Assembly: GCA_900555035.1 (NCBI GenBank)
Contig: USJX01000119.1
Location: forward strand, 1 to 5,808
Origin: an uncultured Prevotella sp.
GTDB taxonomy: Bacteria; Bacteroidota; Bacteroidia; Bacteroidales; Bacteroidaceae
Direction of reading: 5' to 3'
Length of the DNA: 5,808 bases
Positions 4,607 to 5,808 of this stretch are shown here, in pieces. The notes beneath the pieces were generated by a model, which saw only the letters and a program-made list of their open reading frames with translations, had not been told where the DNA came from and did not search any database. Every line of letters begins with the position of its first letter. Position 1 is the stretch's first letter. Both the position numbers and the translations under genes were made by a program.

Positions 4607-5776
4607 ATGGAAAATTTATATTTACTTCAGTTTGCCTGTTTCTTCTTCATGCTCTTCAATGTCCTCGTCCTAGGCATTACACGTCTGCACATGAAGTGGC
4701 TGAACAGACGATATGAACAGTCACGATGGCTGATATTGACAGCCTTGGTCATACTGGCCATGCAATATCTGACGCAGATGCTCCTGGGCATTCGGGCGAA
4801 AGGCGATGCCATGGGTGCCGTTTGCAACATGCTGGTCTATCCCCCCTGCTTCTCGCTCATTGCTATAGGCATTTACAATATTGAGGCTACTCATGCCAAC
4901 CGCCGAAGGATGAACATCGTTTGCGCCAGCATCTATGCCGCCATATTATCAGCCTTCAGCATAGGTTATAGTCAGAGCGGAAGTTTCCATATCGGCAACT
5001 GGCTCTATGCGATGAACGTCCTCTTCGCCTTCAACGTAGCCTATTGCATCTATATGGTAGTAGTGGAAATAAGAAAGCGCAAGCAGATGCTGGAGGAGAT
5101 GGCAGGCTACGATATCCTGCCTTTTGTGCGATATGCCCGAGCCAGCGTATTCCTCCTTTTTCTGCCGGCGTTGACCATTCCTTTTGCCGTTCTTTTTACC
5201 AAATCTTTATATATTGTGGGCCCCTTGGGGCTGTTTGCGGTCCTTTTCTTCATACTCAGTTTTGTAGCTTTGGGTTATAATTATGCACCTAGCGAAGGAA
5301 TTTTAAATAAGGAGGAAGAAGAGGCGGCTGCTATAGAGAGCAGACGGATGGAAGATTGCCGGATGGAAGATAATCTGATGAAAGATAGTCTGATGAAAGA
5401 TTGCCAGCTGGAAAGCGGAGAAGAAGCTATAGACATTTCTGAGCGGCAGGAAGTCATCCGCCAGAAGCTGGAAGTCTGGTGTGCTGCCAGGGGTTACAGG
5501 GATACATCGTTGAATATGGTAACCCTGGCACGTTCGCTGGATATTAGCAAAACCGAGTTGTCCAGCTATCTCTCATCCTGTCTCAATACCACCTTCCGCA
5601 TCTGGCTTGCCGAGGTTCGTTTTGAGGCAGCCAAGAAGATGATGTTGGAATGTCCCGACTTCGGCAATGACATCATTTCTGCAGAATGCGGCTTCTCCTC
5701 GCGTACCCATCTCTATCGTTTGTTCAAAGAGAAGGAAGGCTGTTCGCCTACTGGTAACTACTCAGCACCCCTATAG
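4607..5776 (+). CDS. Membrane-anchored AraC-type transcriptional regulator
   Basis: The 389-residue protein (counted from the ATG at 4607) has about seven hydrophobic helices, near 4-23, 41-61, 73-91, 103-121, 133-154, 179-199 and 201-223. An acidic, repeat-built linker (about 234-275) and a C-terminal AraC-type DNA-binding domain follow. The domain's first helix-turn-helix is near 301-324 (SLNMVTLARSLDISKTELSSYLSS). The second is near 355-382, with the family pattern CGFSSRTHLYRLFKEKEG. This layout suggests a one-component regulator that senses at the inner membrane and binds DNA from there; ligand and targets are unknown. After SPT382 the usual Tyr/Trp-Arg ending is replaced by GNYSAPL, so the C-terminus may be rearranged. 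An in-frame ATG at 4562 would add 15 residues. I prefer 4607 because helix 1 follows at once and the 45 bases before it look like an A-rich leader. It probably has its own promoter. Confidence 0.8.
   Translation: MENLYLLQFACFFFMLFNVLVLGITRLHMKWLNRRYEQSRWLILTALVILAMQYLTQMLLGIRAKGDAMGAVCNMLVYPPCFSLIAIGIYNIEATHANRRRMNIVCASIYAAILSAFSIGYSQSGSFHIGNWLYAMNVLFAFNVAYCIYMVVVEIRKRKQMLEEMAGYDILPFVRYARASVFLLFLPALTIPFAVLFTKSLYIVGPLGLFAVLFFILSFVALGYNYAPSEGILNKEEEEAAAIESRRMEDCRMEDNLMKDSLMKDCQLESGEEAIDISERQEVIRQKLEVWCAARGYRDTSLNMVTLARSLDISKTELSSYLSSCLNTTFRIWLAEVRFEAAKKMMLECPDFGNDIISAECGFSSRTHLYRLFKEKEGCSPTGNYSAPL
5345..5404 (+). repeat. Four 15-base in-frame tandem repeats in the linker
   Basis: Units at 5345, 5360, 5375 and 5390 encode RMEDC, RMEDN, LMKDS and LMKDC. 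A fifth decayed unit at 5405-5419 gives QLESG. The shared DNA core is TGATGRAAGAT or close to it. Each unit keeps the reading frame, so copy number could change the length of the linker between membrane and DNA-binding domains without breaking the gene. Confidence 0.85.
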
Positions 5777-5808
5777 AAAACTTCTCGTTAATAAAGCATA
5801 AACTTGAT

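Overview
The window reads as a chromosomal piece of a Bacteroidota bacterium, most likely a gut Prevotella/Segatella (S. copri-like). The reasons are three promoters with the Bacteroidota -7 signature TAnnTTTG, A-rich leaders mostly without strong Shine-Dalgarno sites, the character of the proteins, and a moderately GC-rich coding sequence set in AT-rich spacers. The genus is inferred from general familiarity, not from a search. All five genes are on the + strand, in three probable transcription units.

Unit 1 (about 33-1530) is a single gene for a secreted exo-alpha-sialidase (GH33) with its own promoter. It ends in a long trailer with a strong intrinsic terminator at 1478-1530. A second AT-rich hairpin at 1551-1589 separates it from the next unit.

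Unit 2 (about 1661-4310) is an ammonium-assimilation cluster: glnK (PII signal protein), amtB (ammonium channel) and a TorF-like outer-membrane beta-barrel protein. The first two work as a pair, GlnK plugging AmtB when nitrogen is plentiful. The barrel may give small nitrogen compounds a way through the outer membrane, but that is inference. A hairpin with a weak T-tail lies between amtB and the barrel gene. A perfect 14-bp hairpin ends the unit.

Unit 3 (about 4508-5776) follows a spacer with REP-like palindromes (4340-4429). It encodes a membrane protein with about seven helices, an acidic linker built of 15-bp tandem repeats, and a C-terminal AraC-type DNA-binding domain. The end of that domain departs from the family pattern, which may mark a recombination or insertion junction at the right edge of the window.

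I see no CRISPR array, tRNA, rRNA or intact transposase, and no clearly new multi-gene system. The points most worth following are the altered ligand-binding positions of GlnK, the porin attached to glnK-amtB, the tandem start codons of the porin, and the repeat-built linker and odd C-terminus of the membrane AraC protein.
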